Origin: Melieria omissa
Taxonomy: Eukaryota > Arthropoda > Insecta > Diptera > Ulidiidae
Assembly (NCBI GenBank): GCA_963971225.1
Contig: OZ020267.1
Location: forward strand, 86,665,648-86,729,647
DNA length: 64,000 nt
Reading direction: 5' to 3'
Notes under the pieces: generated by a model
Told to the model about the DNA's origin: nothing
The model's database searches: none
What the model saw: only the letters and a program-made list of their open reading frames with translations
Shown: positions 32,455-42,025 of the stretch, in pieces
How the letters are laid out: every line of letters starts with the position of its first letter
How positions within the stretch are numbered: the stretch's first letter is position 1
Position numbers and translations under genes: made by a program

Positions 32455-33777
32455 CTATGCGGCACTCGATGCAGATTGCTGTTGCAGCGATTCACTTCGA
32501 TTTCTCTCCCAGATCTGCGATATGCATTCAAGAACAGTTTGTACGGAAGAGGTTTTATGGCGCATAAAATAACCCTGCACTTGTGCCGGGCTGACTGGAC
32601 GACCGTCGGCGATCACCCTATGAGCAAACTCGACAGCGGTGTGGGGAGCCAATTGTTCGTCACGACAATAAAAGCGCAGGAACATCTCCTTCAGTTGATG
32701 TGAACCACAAAACCCCACATACTCCTTAATGTCCACGCGGCCTGGGCGAATGAGCGCGGGATCTAACCGATCCAAGTAGTTGGTTGTCATAAAAACGATT
32801 CGCGCTTCCGTTGAAGCCACTCCATCTAGACAATTTAGTAAGCCGCTAAACGTAATGCGATTCAAGCCCTCATAAGCCGTCGCCTGTTGTTTCACATCTT
32901 CACGCGACGCGAAGGCGGCGTCAACATCTTCTAGAAGGATGATAGACTGTTCCGGTGCGACATTCAGCAAATGGTTGAGGCGGTCATCAGTGAGGCCACG
33001 CTCGGATAAGTTGAGCAGGCAAATGCCATACTCCAATTGACCAGCCAAAGCTGTGATAAAGCTTGATTTACCGCAGCCAGGCGGCCCATGGAGTAGGTAA
33101 CCCCGGCGGTATGGGATTCCACGATCGATGTACCATTGCGAATTGCCGATGAATTCTTTGCAGTCAGCAACTATGCGCTCAGCTACTCCTTTTTCTAGAA
33201 CCACAGAAGACAGTGGACGTCTTCGGCGAGGGTGACCAAATGGCCGCCACTCAGAGCCCATCGCTGTGTACATGACAGTTTTGCCTTCTGTAGCTTCGAG
33301 TGCCATCTGGCGAGCCTCCTCCAAAATGTTGAAATACAACTGCTTGTCACGTCCGAACGCTGTCAATGTCACACTTTCCCAAGGAACGCCCATGTGTAAA
33401 TCCAACGTTTGCTGCTCGCGTGTGCGCTCTACTTGAATCCAGATGCCTCTATAACGGAACAAATGTTTTCCAATACTTGGAATAAAGTCGTATTTAGTGC
33501 GAATCTGCCCTGTTTCCCTTTGAACGAAAGACGTTTCAACGCTTAGATGCTGTGTTTCACGGGCCCCCCGAACCGTAATCCATTGAAGCAGCCATTGGTA
33601 CGACTTGTCACGGCACGGGACTTCTAACGTTATCATCATGTGTCGGCGGAAAAAAATCAAAGCAACTTGCAGTCCTTTGCGCAGTATTGCTGCCCCAGCT
33701 CCGATACCAAACAATCCAAAACCAGCGCTAAAGTACGGATTTGCTGATAAACCACCAACAAGCTCCGAAAACGGCAT
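32455..33777 (-). CDS. Bcs1: mitochondrial chaperone BCS1 (AAA ATPase)
   Basis: A 440-residue protein in one exon, the length of insect and vertebrate BCS1. BCS1 sits in the inner mitochondrial membrane and uses ATP to move the folded Rieske iron-sulfur protein across it during complex III assembly. Visible in order: [20 protein letters not shown] and a glycine-rich membrane segment (about 15-40), the BCS1-specific domain with [20 protein letters not shown] (about 43-62), and [16 protein letters not shown]. Then come Walker A GPPGCGKS (231-238), Walker B LLEDVDA (281-287) and the arginine-finger block RPGRVD (344-349). I chose Met at 33777 and not the in-frame Met 10 codons upstream (33807), because family members begin with MP[FL]S at this point. 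The frame is intact. A Harbinger element starts about 104 bp upstream of the start codon. Confidence 0.95.
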   Translation of the reverse strand: MPFSELVGGLSANPYFSAGFGLFGIGAGAAILRKGLQVALIFFRRHMMITLEVPCRDKSYQWLLQWITVRGARETQHLSVETSFVQRETGQIRTKYDFIPSIGKHLFRYRGIWIQVERTREQQTLDLHMGVPWESVTLTAFGRDKQLYFNILEEARQMALEATEGKTVMYTAMGSEWRPFGHPRRRRPLSSVVLEKGVAERIVADCKEFIGNSQWYIDRGIPYRRGYLLHGPPGCGKSSFITALAGQLEYGICLLNLSERGLTDDRLNHLLNVAPEQSIILLEDVDAAFASREDVKQQATAYEGLNRITFSGLLNCLDGVASTEARIVFMTTNYLDRLDPALIRPGRVDIKEYVGFCGSHQLKEMFLRFYCRDEQLAPHTAVEFAHRVIADGRPVSPAQVQGYFMRHKTSSVQTVLECISQIWERNRSESLQQQSASSAA

Positions 33778-33881
33778 CCTGGTAAAATTATCTAATATAT
33801 TACACAAAACTGCAACTGGTCGCTAAAACAGCGAAAAGGAACGGACAAGGAGACTCAGGTGAATAAATAATTCCAATCGCA
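33778..33881 (-). promoter_or_regulatory. remaining BCS1 5' flank
   Basis: Only about 104 bp of native upstream sequence remain between the BCS1 start and the Harbinger TTA at 33882-33884. It must hold the 5' UTR and perhaps the proximal promoter. No TATA box is evident, and the AT-rich ATATTAGATAATTTTACC precedes the start codon. The native flank continues at 53080. Confidence 0.5.
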
Positions 33882-33957
33882 TTAGGCTGAAAACATAGCG
33901 GTGCGGCAAGCAAAGCGTAGAGCGAGCAAAGAGTCAAGCAAACATAGTGAGGCGGCG

Positions 33958-35312
33958 CACAATGGGGTAAACATGCCAAAAACCCGCGCATTGCCTATTT
34001 TATGCTGTAGTATCTAAACGGTTAAAGATAAATACCTCAAATTTGGACACCTCCTTCAAAACTCTTCAGAGATTGGCCCACTATAATTTTTTTTTATTTA
34101 TTGTACCGTGCACCGCCACCCTACAGTCGGCAATTAGGCATTTTTTAAAATCGTCATTAGTGAAAACAAAACACAAGTTATAGTATTTAAATCAACCCAA
34201 ACTGACTAAGGAATACTCTAGATTGTAGCCACGCCCCGATTTTTCGCCTCCTTTCATAAAATACCCACATAAAATACAATCATGTAGGGTAACTCGTATT
34301 TAAACAAAAACCATTTGATACGGGTTGATACGGCTCATAACGGGTTAATGGGGAGTACCACGCCCACTTACCGTTATTAATAACCACAAAAGTGCAGATG
34401 ACGTTGGTTAGTATATAAATATAATAAATTTTCCCAATTTAACAAAGTATGCTTATATGGCAACCCTACGTAAAAGTAGTCGTACCATGCCCATTTTTAT
34501 GTCAGAGTTTAGTTAGGCCACTTGTAAATTCGTTACAAAGTTTTATTGAAATATATTGCCTTTTTGAAGAATCATCCTGCGTACCAGCCGAAAAAATTGA
34601 TAAAAAATATTTTGTTTTAGCATATTTATTAATTCAGGTGATAAATCACATCAATTTTTATTTATTTATTTTTTTTAATACTACATATATGCACCAAGTG
34701 TTATAAACGTACCGACCCATACGCGCGTTAAAAAGTTTTCAGTTCATATATATTTGTTTTCTTACTAAGAGACGTGAATAAAAGTCCAAAAATCTAACCA
34801 TTCCGCAGCTTTCCGCAGACAAGTTGGGTACCATTTTTTTTATGAACGTTGCCACTTATCTTTCTTAAAGATTTTCGATGATCCATGATGAACCATAAAA
34901 GTTATACGCCACGAAAGTAAGACATTTTCCTAAAAAATCGTCGTTTTTGCCCAAACTTTGAGAACTTATATCTTAACAAGAAAATGTGCCATGTAAAAGA
35001 ATTATATGTCAAATTAATTGTAGGAATATGCTTATTATGTGTGCTAAAAATTTGATTATGTTTATAAACAACGATTTTATTGAGATTTTTGCACACCAAT
35101 CAAAAAAGTTACGTCGACAAAATGAAATTGAGTATAAAAACACCCAACTTTGAATGGCAATATAGCAGCCAGTTTTGGTCCAATTTACATGCAAAAAGCG
35201 TTTTCTGACTGCTACATGCATGTAGATTACAAAAAATCCCAAAAAGAAGTTAGGCCCGTAACTTTAAGATTAGCCGTAATGCGCGGGTTTTCGGCATGTT
35301 TACCCCATTGTG
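33958..35312. mobile_element. Transib-3, non-autonomous
   Basis: The ends CACAATGGGGTAAACATGCC (33958 on) and inverse (to 35312) are matched for about 36 bp with one or two differences. The target duplication is CGGCG (33953-33957, 35313-35317). CACAATG is, as I recall, the Transib consensus heptamer. A CCAAAAACC box (33976-33984) lies 11 bp after the heptamer; at the right end it is CCGAAAACC. CAC-TGGGGTAA--CATGCC is shared with Transib-1, which suggests a common group. The interior (1.3 kb) has no coding sequence. Confidence 0.8.
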
Positions 35313-35374
35313 CGGCGCTGCAAGAGTAATCAAAAGAATTATTCTATCTATCAATCTATCTGTTATCTTTAAAA

Positions 35375-35665
35375 ATGGATTTAATTTCTGAAAATTCCGC
35401 ATTAACAATATGGTACATAATAAAAAAAAACAAAGAAAACAAAAGAAGGTACAGTGTGCATAATATTAACAAGGAACGGAAGATTCATGGTGAATTTCAC
35501 CACCTTTACAATCAACTGCGCGAAAGTCCTCAGGCATATTTCCGTATGCAAATGTCCACTTTTGATTATATACTTAAAAAAATCAAGCATAGATTAATAC
35601 AAAAGTGGACAAATTTTAGCAAAACACCTATCGGCGCAGAAGAAAGATTAGTTGTTACGTTAAGG
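35375..35665 (+). pseudogene. Harbinger transposase, exon 1
   Basis: ATG 35375 opens a 97-codon frame with RRYSVHNINKERKIHGEFHH, YFRMQMSTFDYILKKIKHRL and FSKTPIGAEERLVVTLR. It ends exactly at a GTAAGT donor (35666 on). These are the N-terminal blocks of PIF/Harbinger (HARBI1-type) transposases, where an intron after the LAVTLR block is common. The exon itself is open. The next exons are more than 11 kb away because of insertions, so expression of an intact transposase is unlikely. Confidence 0.8.
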
Positions 35666-36411
35666 TAAGTTCAATTATTTGTTTTATTCAAGTTGTCAAG
35701 GCGATTGACACCATGGTTGCCACTCGCCTAAAATTTTTTCTACCAAAATCTTTTATAAAAAGTTACCAAAAGTTACCAATTTTTTCATTGACAAAAAAAA
35801 AAAACAAATATACAAAACAATGCATTTCATAACAAAGGTCCAAAACATTGTTCACTTTACTAGTAAAATCATGACATGTACACCTACGGTCAAAATCATA
35901 GCAGTACATGCATGTATAAACCGCTAGATTAAAGAAACACCAAACTTGAAAGGATTGCCGCAACATTTTGTTTTTACAACATCAACAATTATAAACATAA
36001 AATGTTGCGGCAATCTTTTCAAAAATTTGGTTTTTCTTTAATCTAGCGGTTTATACATGCATGCACTACTATTATTTTCACCGTTACATTTCAAACATAA
36101 AAACAATATACAAAATAATACATTTCATAACATAGATACATACAAAACAAATAATTGTTCACTTTAAAAGCATAGTGAAATAAATAAAGTGAACCAGATA
36201 CTGACAACTCTCTTGATTCGGCAGGCTTATTTTATGTCACTATGAACAAATATGTCAAATACTTAACGCTTTTTGTTCAAAAAATATTTTCTTTTTTTCC
36301 AAGAGGCATAACATCTGTAGCATAGTAAAATAAAAATTACTGAAATGCCGAAGGAATCGTGCACGCTATGTAGAACTGCTCATGGGGGCACGATCCCATG
36401 TATTCTGTACC

Positions 36412-36473
36412 TTAAATGTGCAGCAAAAAAGAAAGTGGGAAAGTAAATGTGCAGCAAAAAAGAAAGTGGGAAA
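36412..36473 (+). repeat. 31-bp direct tandem duplication
   Basis: AAATGTGCAGCAAAAAAGAA plus AGTGGGAAAGT occurs twice back to back (36412-36442, 36443-36473) without a mismatch, a recent slippage event. Confidence 0.8.
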
Positions 36474-36879
36474 GTAGTTGTAATACTGAGTTCGGCACAC
36501 ATGCGTTTAGTGATGAGCAAAACGGCGATTTTCAAATCAGTGTGATTTGCGATTGCGATGTGAAAATCACTGTGATTGAAAACTGCGATTTTGAATCACT
36601 GTGATTTTCAATCACAGTTCTATTGCAAGAATCTATCTATCGCACGCGGCAGCTCGCGGACTTGTTTGAATGCGAAAAAATGAACATTGGTTTTCAATTC
36701 AAATGTTAGTCGGAAGAAAATGTCTAATATTAAGGAAGTTACACATCCAGTTCTTAGCAATTTACATCCATAAAACTTTAACTTTATGACTTTATGTTGC
36801 TACAGTTACAGAGCAACTTTCCATACAAATTTCACTTTGATGATGGAATTGTAATTCGTGGTGGAAACGACAGCCATTA

Positions 36880-37573
36880 TTGTAAAACAGTGATTTACAA
36901 TCGCTCTTTTCGTTGCCAGTTAACCCTTTCAGTCACAATGTCCAATATATTGGACTAAAGCCCATACAATTCATACAGCCCGGCATTATTTTTATGTCGG
37001 AAAGGGTTAAGGTGCGATTCGCTTCTGATTTGTTCACAGCGATTTTGGCAAAACAGTGATTTTCAATCGCTGTTTTCGTTGCCAGTCAAGGTGCGATTCG
37101 CTTCTCATTTCTGTGGCCGATTTTATGAAGTTTTCAGGAGAGCACTTTCAATTTTTGAATTTGCTTTGAATTACAGATAAATTACAGATAGATAAATTTT
37201 AGATTTTTGGGCGTAAAACATTCATTTTATGAGCAAAAGCCCTAGAATTTTGTGTAGAAGTACATTTGAATACGACGAATGCAATGGTGGTAATAACTAA
37301 ATTTTGTCCTAACTCGACTTTGGCTGTTATTCCTTACGGCCACAGATTTGTTCACAGCGATTTTGGCAAAACAGTGATTTTCAATCGCTATTTTTGTTGC
37401 CAGTCAAGGTGCGATTCGCTTCTCATTTGTTCACAGCAAATTTGGCAAAACAGTGATTTACAATCGCTGTTTTCGTTGCCAGTCAAGGTGCGATTCGCTT
37501 CTCATTTGTTCACAGCGATTTTGGCAAAACAGTGATTAGGAAAATAGTGATTTACAATCGCTGTTTTCGTTGC
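36880..37573 (+). repeat. 79-bp tandem repeat array
   Basis: The unit GGTGCGATTCGCTTCTCATT-TGTTCACAGCGATTTTGGC-AAAACAGTGATTTTCAATC-GCTGTTTTCGTTGCCAGTCAA recurs at about 37011, 37089 (interrupted by a MITE), 37409 and 37488, with a partial unit at 36880. Units differ at a few positions. An 81-bp foreign stretch (36922-37009) splits the first partial unit. Confidence 0.8.
37111..37345. mobile_element. small TIR MITE, copy 1
   Basis: Nearly identical to 52356-52612 but lacking most of the left TIR after CTGTGGCC. The right TIR is complete. ATTT on both sides is a 4-bp target duplication, and the interrupted 79-bp repeat gives the empty site. Confidence 0.8.
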
Positions 37574-38425
37574 CAGTCAATCGCAATGTGACACTATGAT
37601 TGCAAAATCACAGTGAAAAAATCACCGGTTGCGATTTTTTGCTCAACACTACATGCGTTCGAGAACTGCAAAATCAAACGGGTTAATTCAAAACGAATTG
37701 ACGTGAAACAAATTTTCAAAGCAATTGACATTTTTTTAGCATGCCTCTCCCTAGCTGGTTCACTTTATTTATTTCATTATGCTTTAAAAGTAAATATCAA
37801 ATTCAATATTAACCCTGGAATACTAATTTTCAACTGTATAACAAAACGTTCGCAATGTTAATCGAATAGTAGAAGTGTGCCAACAATGCTCCCATTGAAC
37901 CGGGCTGAAGGCACTGTTGCCAGTGCTGCGTATTTAATGTATATAACAGGATGTGATATAAATTTATAAATAAAAAACAAATTTTCGTGTCTATTACTTC
38001 AAATCAATTTTTGATTGCAAATGTTACCAAAATGAAAATAAAGTTACCAAGTTACCAAACAGTTTAAAAGTTACCAATTTTGGTAGAAAGTTACCAATTG
38101 TGTCATCCGTGATTGACACTTACATATGTTTTCTTCAAACAAACAACTTATTTATTATGCGGCCTTTAGATGGTCGCACATGTTTGCATTCATGTGCGAT
38201 GGGGAAAATGTGCGATGAGCGTTTACACTGTCAAACATGGCGCGCGCATTTGCATGTATTTCTCTAAATTTGCATGTAGCACCTCATATGCTGCGTTTTT
38301 TTACATTTATTTGTATATTCTTCGCTTTTCACTTTCCACAATTCGGGATGGTGTCTACCAGGCGCCTATGAAACCGGTAATTATTTTTGAAAAAACACGT
38401 TTATTGTGAGGAAATGATTACAATT

Positions 38426-38900
38426 TTATTCTTCAAAGTAATGGCCATCGCTAGCTACACATTTTTCCCATCTCTCAGGCAATTTATGGATGCCTCGCCA
38501 AAAAAATGTTTCGCCTTTTGCCTGAAACCAATCATCGATCCATTTTTTGGCTTCTGCGTGAGAATTGAAGCGCTGTTCCGTTAATGCGTGGCCCATCGAT
38601 GCGAACATGTGATAATCCGAAGGCGCCAAGTCTGGTGAGTAAGCCGCATGAGCAAGAGCTTCCCAGTTGTACGATGCAACCAATTCTTTGGTGGCTCTAG
38701 TGCGGTGTGGTGGTGCGTTGTCATCGAGGAAAATCACTTTGTGTTGCCTGGCTTCATATTCTGGGCGTTTTTGGCGTATAGCACGGTTCAAATCGGCCAA
38801 TTGTTGTTGGTAACGTTCATCGTTAACCGTTTCACCAAGTTTTAGAAGGTCATACCATATGACAAAATTAACTGTGTCCGCAAATCGTAATTTGTAGGCA
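38426..38900 (-). pseudogene. mariner transposase, C-terminal half
   Basis: The minus-strand frame reads LGETVNDERYQQQLADLNRA, IFLDDNAPPHRTRATKELVA (second Asp), YSPDLAPSDYHMFASMGHAL (third Asp) and IHKLPERWEKCVASDGHYFE to the stop at 38426. The first catalytic Asp and the HTH are missing; foreign sequence follows upstream and then LINE sequence at 38962. This subfamily differs from the mariners at 15416 and 48903. The ending resembles the copy at 57287. Confidence 0.8.
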
Positions 38901-39054
38901 CGTAATCCGACATTTTCCGGAGCGTCAAACAATGCGTTGTTGGATGAAACTTGACAAATTGTGAACTGAATATTGTTGCAGGGCGAAATTCGAAGATACC
39001 CTGCGGGATAGGATAACCTTAGGACTATGGTTAACCAAGAAATGGTGCACAAAG

Positions 39055-40189
39055 GTGGGGCTGAATATAAACCCGGCGAAGACCACCATCGTACCATTCA
39101 CTAGAAAATATAAACTTGACGCTCTTAGACCAATCCGTCTGGATGGGATAGAGCTAGAGTTCCAGAAGGAGGTGAAATATCTAGGAGTTATACTAGATCA
39201 GAAACTTCACTGGAAAGGACATTTGGAGGAAACGATAAAGAAGGCCACCAGGGTCTTCATGACCTGTAGGTCCACAGAAGGCAAAAGTTGGGGTTGCACC
39301 CCGACTATTCTGAGATGGATCTACACGGCGATCGTGAGACCTATGATAACGTATGGTTCAGCTGTCTGGGTTAACAAGACCAGCCAACTAACCACTATCA
39401 AGGCGCTCAGTAAGCTACAAAGACTGGCATGCGTATGTATAACAGGGGCTATGAGAACGTGTCCAACAGCATGTATGGAGGTTCTCCTCGAACTAACACA
39501 TCTTCATTTGCACATACAGACCCAGGCGAAGAGGGCTCTTCTACGGATGACTGATATAAATATCGGGGCTGAGGGTTTCCTGAGCCGTAAGAGGATTGAT
39601 ACTCTTACGAATCAGTATCCCGATATTGCAATACCGAGGGACACAATCTCACTAAAGTTCAGTTTTGTCAAGAGATTTAAAACTGAACTCAGTAACAAAA
39701 GTAACTGGGTAGGTATATCGGAAACGTTTCTGATAGACCAGCATATGATATCCTGGTACACAGATGGCTCCTTAACGGAGGAGGGTACCGGGATAGGCGT
39801 ATACGGGCCGAGAATAAGATACTCGGAGACTACGGGAAAACACACCACTATCTTCCAGGCGGAAATATACGCCATTGAAAGGTGTGCTTATTTCAATCTG
39901 GCGAGGGGTTACCGGAACCGAAAGATTGCTATCCTCTCCGACAGCCAAGCGGCAATCAAGGCTCTAAGATCCTACCAGATGTCCTCGAAACTGGTTTTGG
40001 AGTGCCTTGAGAAGCTAAACGAACTTGGCCGTCACAACCAGGTCTGGATACTCTGGGTTCCGGGCCACGCTGGTATTGAAGGAAACGAACGGGCCGATGA
40101 ACTGGCAAGGAGGGGAGCTTCCACACCTTTCGTCGGCCCGGAACCTTTTTGTGGTTTGGGAAAAGGAGCTGCTTCTATCCTAACTAGAA
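39055..40189 (+). pseudogene. LINE copy 1: RT end and RNase H
   Basis: Open for about 380 codons: GLNINPAKTTIVPFTRKYKL, KEVKYLGVILDQKLHWKGHL, then RNase H with WYTDGSLTEEGTGIGVYG (Asp), FQAEIYAIERC (Glu), ILSDSQAAIKAL (Asp) and WVPGHAGIEGNERADELA (Asp). The frame then enters copy 2 leader sequence and stops at 40258-40260, so the apparent C-terminus is not native. The true continuation is at 45731. Confidence 0.85.
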
Positions 40190-40539
40190 GGTGGTCTGCC
40201 GCCTGCTCTTCTCTACCATCAATCGGGTCCTCATACCGGTTGGTGGTGGGGAAGGACTAGTGCGGAAACTAGACTAGACCTCCTCGTGGTGGCCACCGGT
40301 AACAGCCACTTCGGGTAGGGTCTTGTCTCTGCCCGTTAGTGGCTGGCTAACTAGTCGATTCCCCCTTTCAATCTCCCACATCCCACTACTTCTTTATTTT
40401 TACCCCTTTCCCTCTTCCCCCCCCCCCTAATCCAAGGTGTCACGCGACCCGTGCCTATTGGATGGTTTGCAGCCAGGGGGTAATACCGGCTGTATTTTAA
40501 CGGAGCCTCTCTGATACCTGCCCACCTCAGAGAGTAACT

Positions 40540-42018
40540 ATGGGCTTACCGTGCTACTGGGGGCTATGGCACGGCGGACCTTCCTTTCCCCTACACTCGT
40601 GGGATCTAGACATGAATGAAAAAAAATTGAGAAACCTCAATTCGATGGCGGGAACCTATACCGCATCACAACTGGTGAATCAGGTGGAGCGTATCCAAGA
40701 TACTGATTCCCAGGTATATACTCCTCGGAGTAAGAAGACGGCTAGACGTACAGTATCTGGAAAATTTGGCGTCAAAGTTGGCAAATTTGGGCCAAAGCCA
40801 GTACGGACAGAGACAAAGGACCAACGGAAGGAAAGTCGGGTGGTAGTGGGGTCTGCGGGTGCTTCGGCATCCAAGGACGCAACACCACAACCCTCGACCA
40901 GTACTGGTCTGAAATCTGGACAGACTCGCAAGCTGGGTAAGCTGATAGAGGCCAGAAGGGAAACGGGGTTGAGCGGCGCAGGTGCAAGGTGGTATCTGCG
41001 CTACCTCGATGACGGCTTAACGCCGGAGCAGGCCAAACAAAAGGTCTTGGACCGCGCGAAACCCTCTTTGCCTGATGCGAAGAAGCGGGGCGCAACTGAG
41101 ATCAGTCCTCAGGAGGGCAATATAGCCAAAAAGCCCAAAACTGAGGACCGGACACGGACGGCTCCAAAGCAGAAAACGGGTTTCAGGAGGCCAGGTTGCT
41201 CGTATGCCAGTGCTGCAAAGGGCGTTAGACTGGCGATACTGCCGAAATCTTTCCCTGTTGGCATACTCTCTAGGGAGGAACAGGGACAGATCGAAGACGC
41301 GCTCGTAGCGGAGATGGTCAAGGGCTGGAGGTCAAAACTTCAGTTCGACGGCATCCACTTTCGACCAGGCCTCATACTGGTGGACTGTGCGAGCGCGGAC
41401 ACCGCAGAATGGCTGAAAGGCCTAGTCCCCATTCTACCTGGCTGGAAGGGGGTGGCGTTGACTACGTGCGACGGGGACCGTATACCCGGCGTGCACATGT
41501 TAACTGTCTACCTCCCGAAGGCGGCAGGGAAGGACAATAAGCAGCTCCTTGATCTCCTCATTGCAGAAAATGAGGGGCTGCAAACGAATTTGTGGAGGGT
41601 CTTCCGTTCGAGGGACGAGAAGATGGGAAAGGTCCTGACGATTGGGGTCGATGACCAATCGCTCGAGGCCATTACGAAGTGTAACGGCGTTTTGAGGTAC
41701 AGGTTTGGCACTGTACCGGTTCATGTTCACAAGCGCCGCGAACAACCCAAGGCGGACGATACGCCGGCAGCCAAGACTCCAGCGGAGGCCAGCACGGCTA
41801 TTCCGGAGGAGGTGGCTACCTTAGTGGAAAAGGAGGCAGCCAGCAGCGAGGTCATCGAGGAAATCACTCTATTACCTCACGAAGTTGAGGGGATTGACGC
41901 GATTGACCTCTCGATGCTGAGCATGGCTGCGGACGATGAAGACTCGGACAGAGTCACCCTGTCGGACCTCGATAGAGAGGGGGGTCTGACGGAGGAAGAA
42001 GGCGGTGCCGACAAATAA
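40540..42018 (+). CDS. LINE ORF1 protein (nucleic-acid-binding)
   Basis: 492 codons from ATG 40540. An in-frame Met at 40612 (MNEKKLRNLNSMAG) is an equally possible start, and the 24 residues before it look like UTR. The N-terminal half is basic and Ser/Thr/Pro-rich (VYTPRSKKTARRTVSGKFGV). The middle reads ILPKSFPVGILSREEQGQIE and GWRSKLQFDGIHFRPGLILV, the RRM-like domain type (DUF4780-like) found in ORF1 of LOA-group LINEs. The C-terminus is acidic. Such proteins coat the LINE RNA. No CCHC knuckles were seen. It ends 7 bp before the ORF2 ATG. Confidence 0.8.
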   Translation: MGLPCYWGLWHGGPSFPLHSWDLDMNEKKLRNLNSMAGTYTASQLVNQVERIQDTDSQVYTPRSKKTARRTVSGKFGVKVGKFGPKPVRTETKDQRKESRVVVGSAGASASKDATPQPSTSTGLKSGQTRKLGKLIEARRETGLSGAGARWYLRYLDDGLTPEQAKQKVLDRAKPSLPDAKKRGATEISPQEGNIAKKPKTEDRTRTAPKQKTGFRRPGCSYASAAKGVRLAILPKSFPVGILSREEQGQIEDALVAEMVKGWRSKLQFDGIHFRPGLILVDCASADTAEWLKGLVPILPGWKGVALTTCDGDRIPGVHMLTVYLPKAAGKDNKQLLDLLIAENEGLQTNLWRVFRSRDEKMGKVLTIGVDDQSLEAITKCNGVLRYRFGTVPVHVHKRREQPKADDTPAAKTPAEASTAIPEEVATLVEKEAASSEVIEEITLLPHEVEGIDAIDLSMLSMAADDEDSDRVTLSDLDREGGLTEEEGGADK

Positions 42019-42025
42019 GGCAACC

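Larger units (their letters stand above)
36508..37651. mobile_element. hAT MITE with internal tandem array
   Basis: The ends TAGTGATGAGCAAAA (36508 on) and, inverted, TAGTGTTGAGCAAAA (to 37651) are of hAT type. CATGCGTT is an exact 8-bp target duplication (36500-36507, 37652-37659). The interior is built from GTGATTTTCAATCGC-type boxes and a 79-bp tandem repeat. No coding sequence. A 235-bp MITE has inserted into one repeat unit. Confidence 0.8.
35712..38111. mobile_element. hAT-type element in Harbinger intron 1
   Basis: 8-bp target duplication ATTGACAC at 35704-35711 and 38112-38119. The ends CATGGTTGCCAC and (inverted) CACGGATGACAC match at 9 of 12, and both are followed by TTTCTACCAAAAT and GTTACCAA repeats. 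No hAT transposase was recognised. A second hAT-type element (36508-37651) lies inside. Confidence 0.65.

Noticed and set aside
33778..33807. Ten-codon N-terminal extension of BCS1
   Set aside because: The in-frame Met at 33807 precedes the conserved MP[F/L]S start. The extra residues have no counterpart in the family and resemble 5' UTR.
33958..33984. Exact 12-RSS at the Transib-3 left end
   Set aside because: The CCAAAAACC box is 11 bp, not 12 bp, from the heptamer, and both ends have the same spacing, so the 12/23 claim is not extended to this element.
36880..37573. CRISPR-like array
   Set aside because: The units are head-to-tail 79-bp repeats without unique spacers, inside a hAT MITE of a eukaryote.
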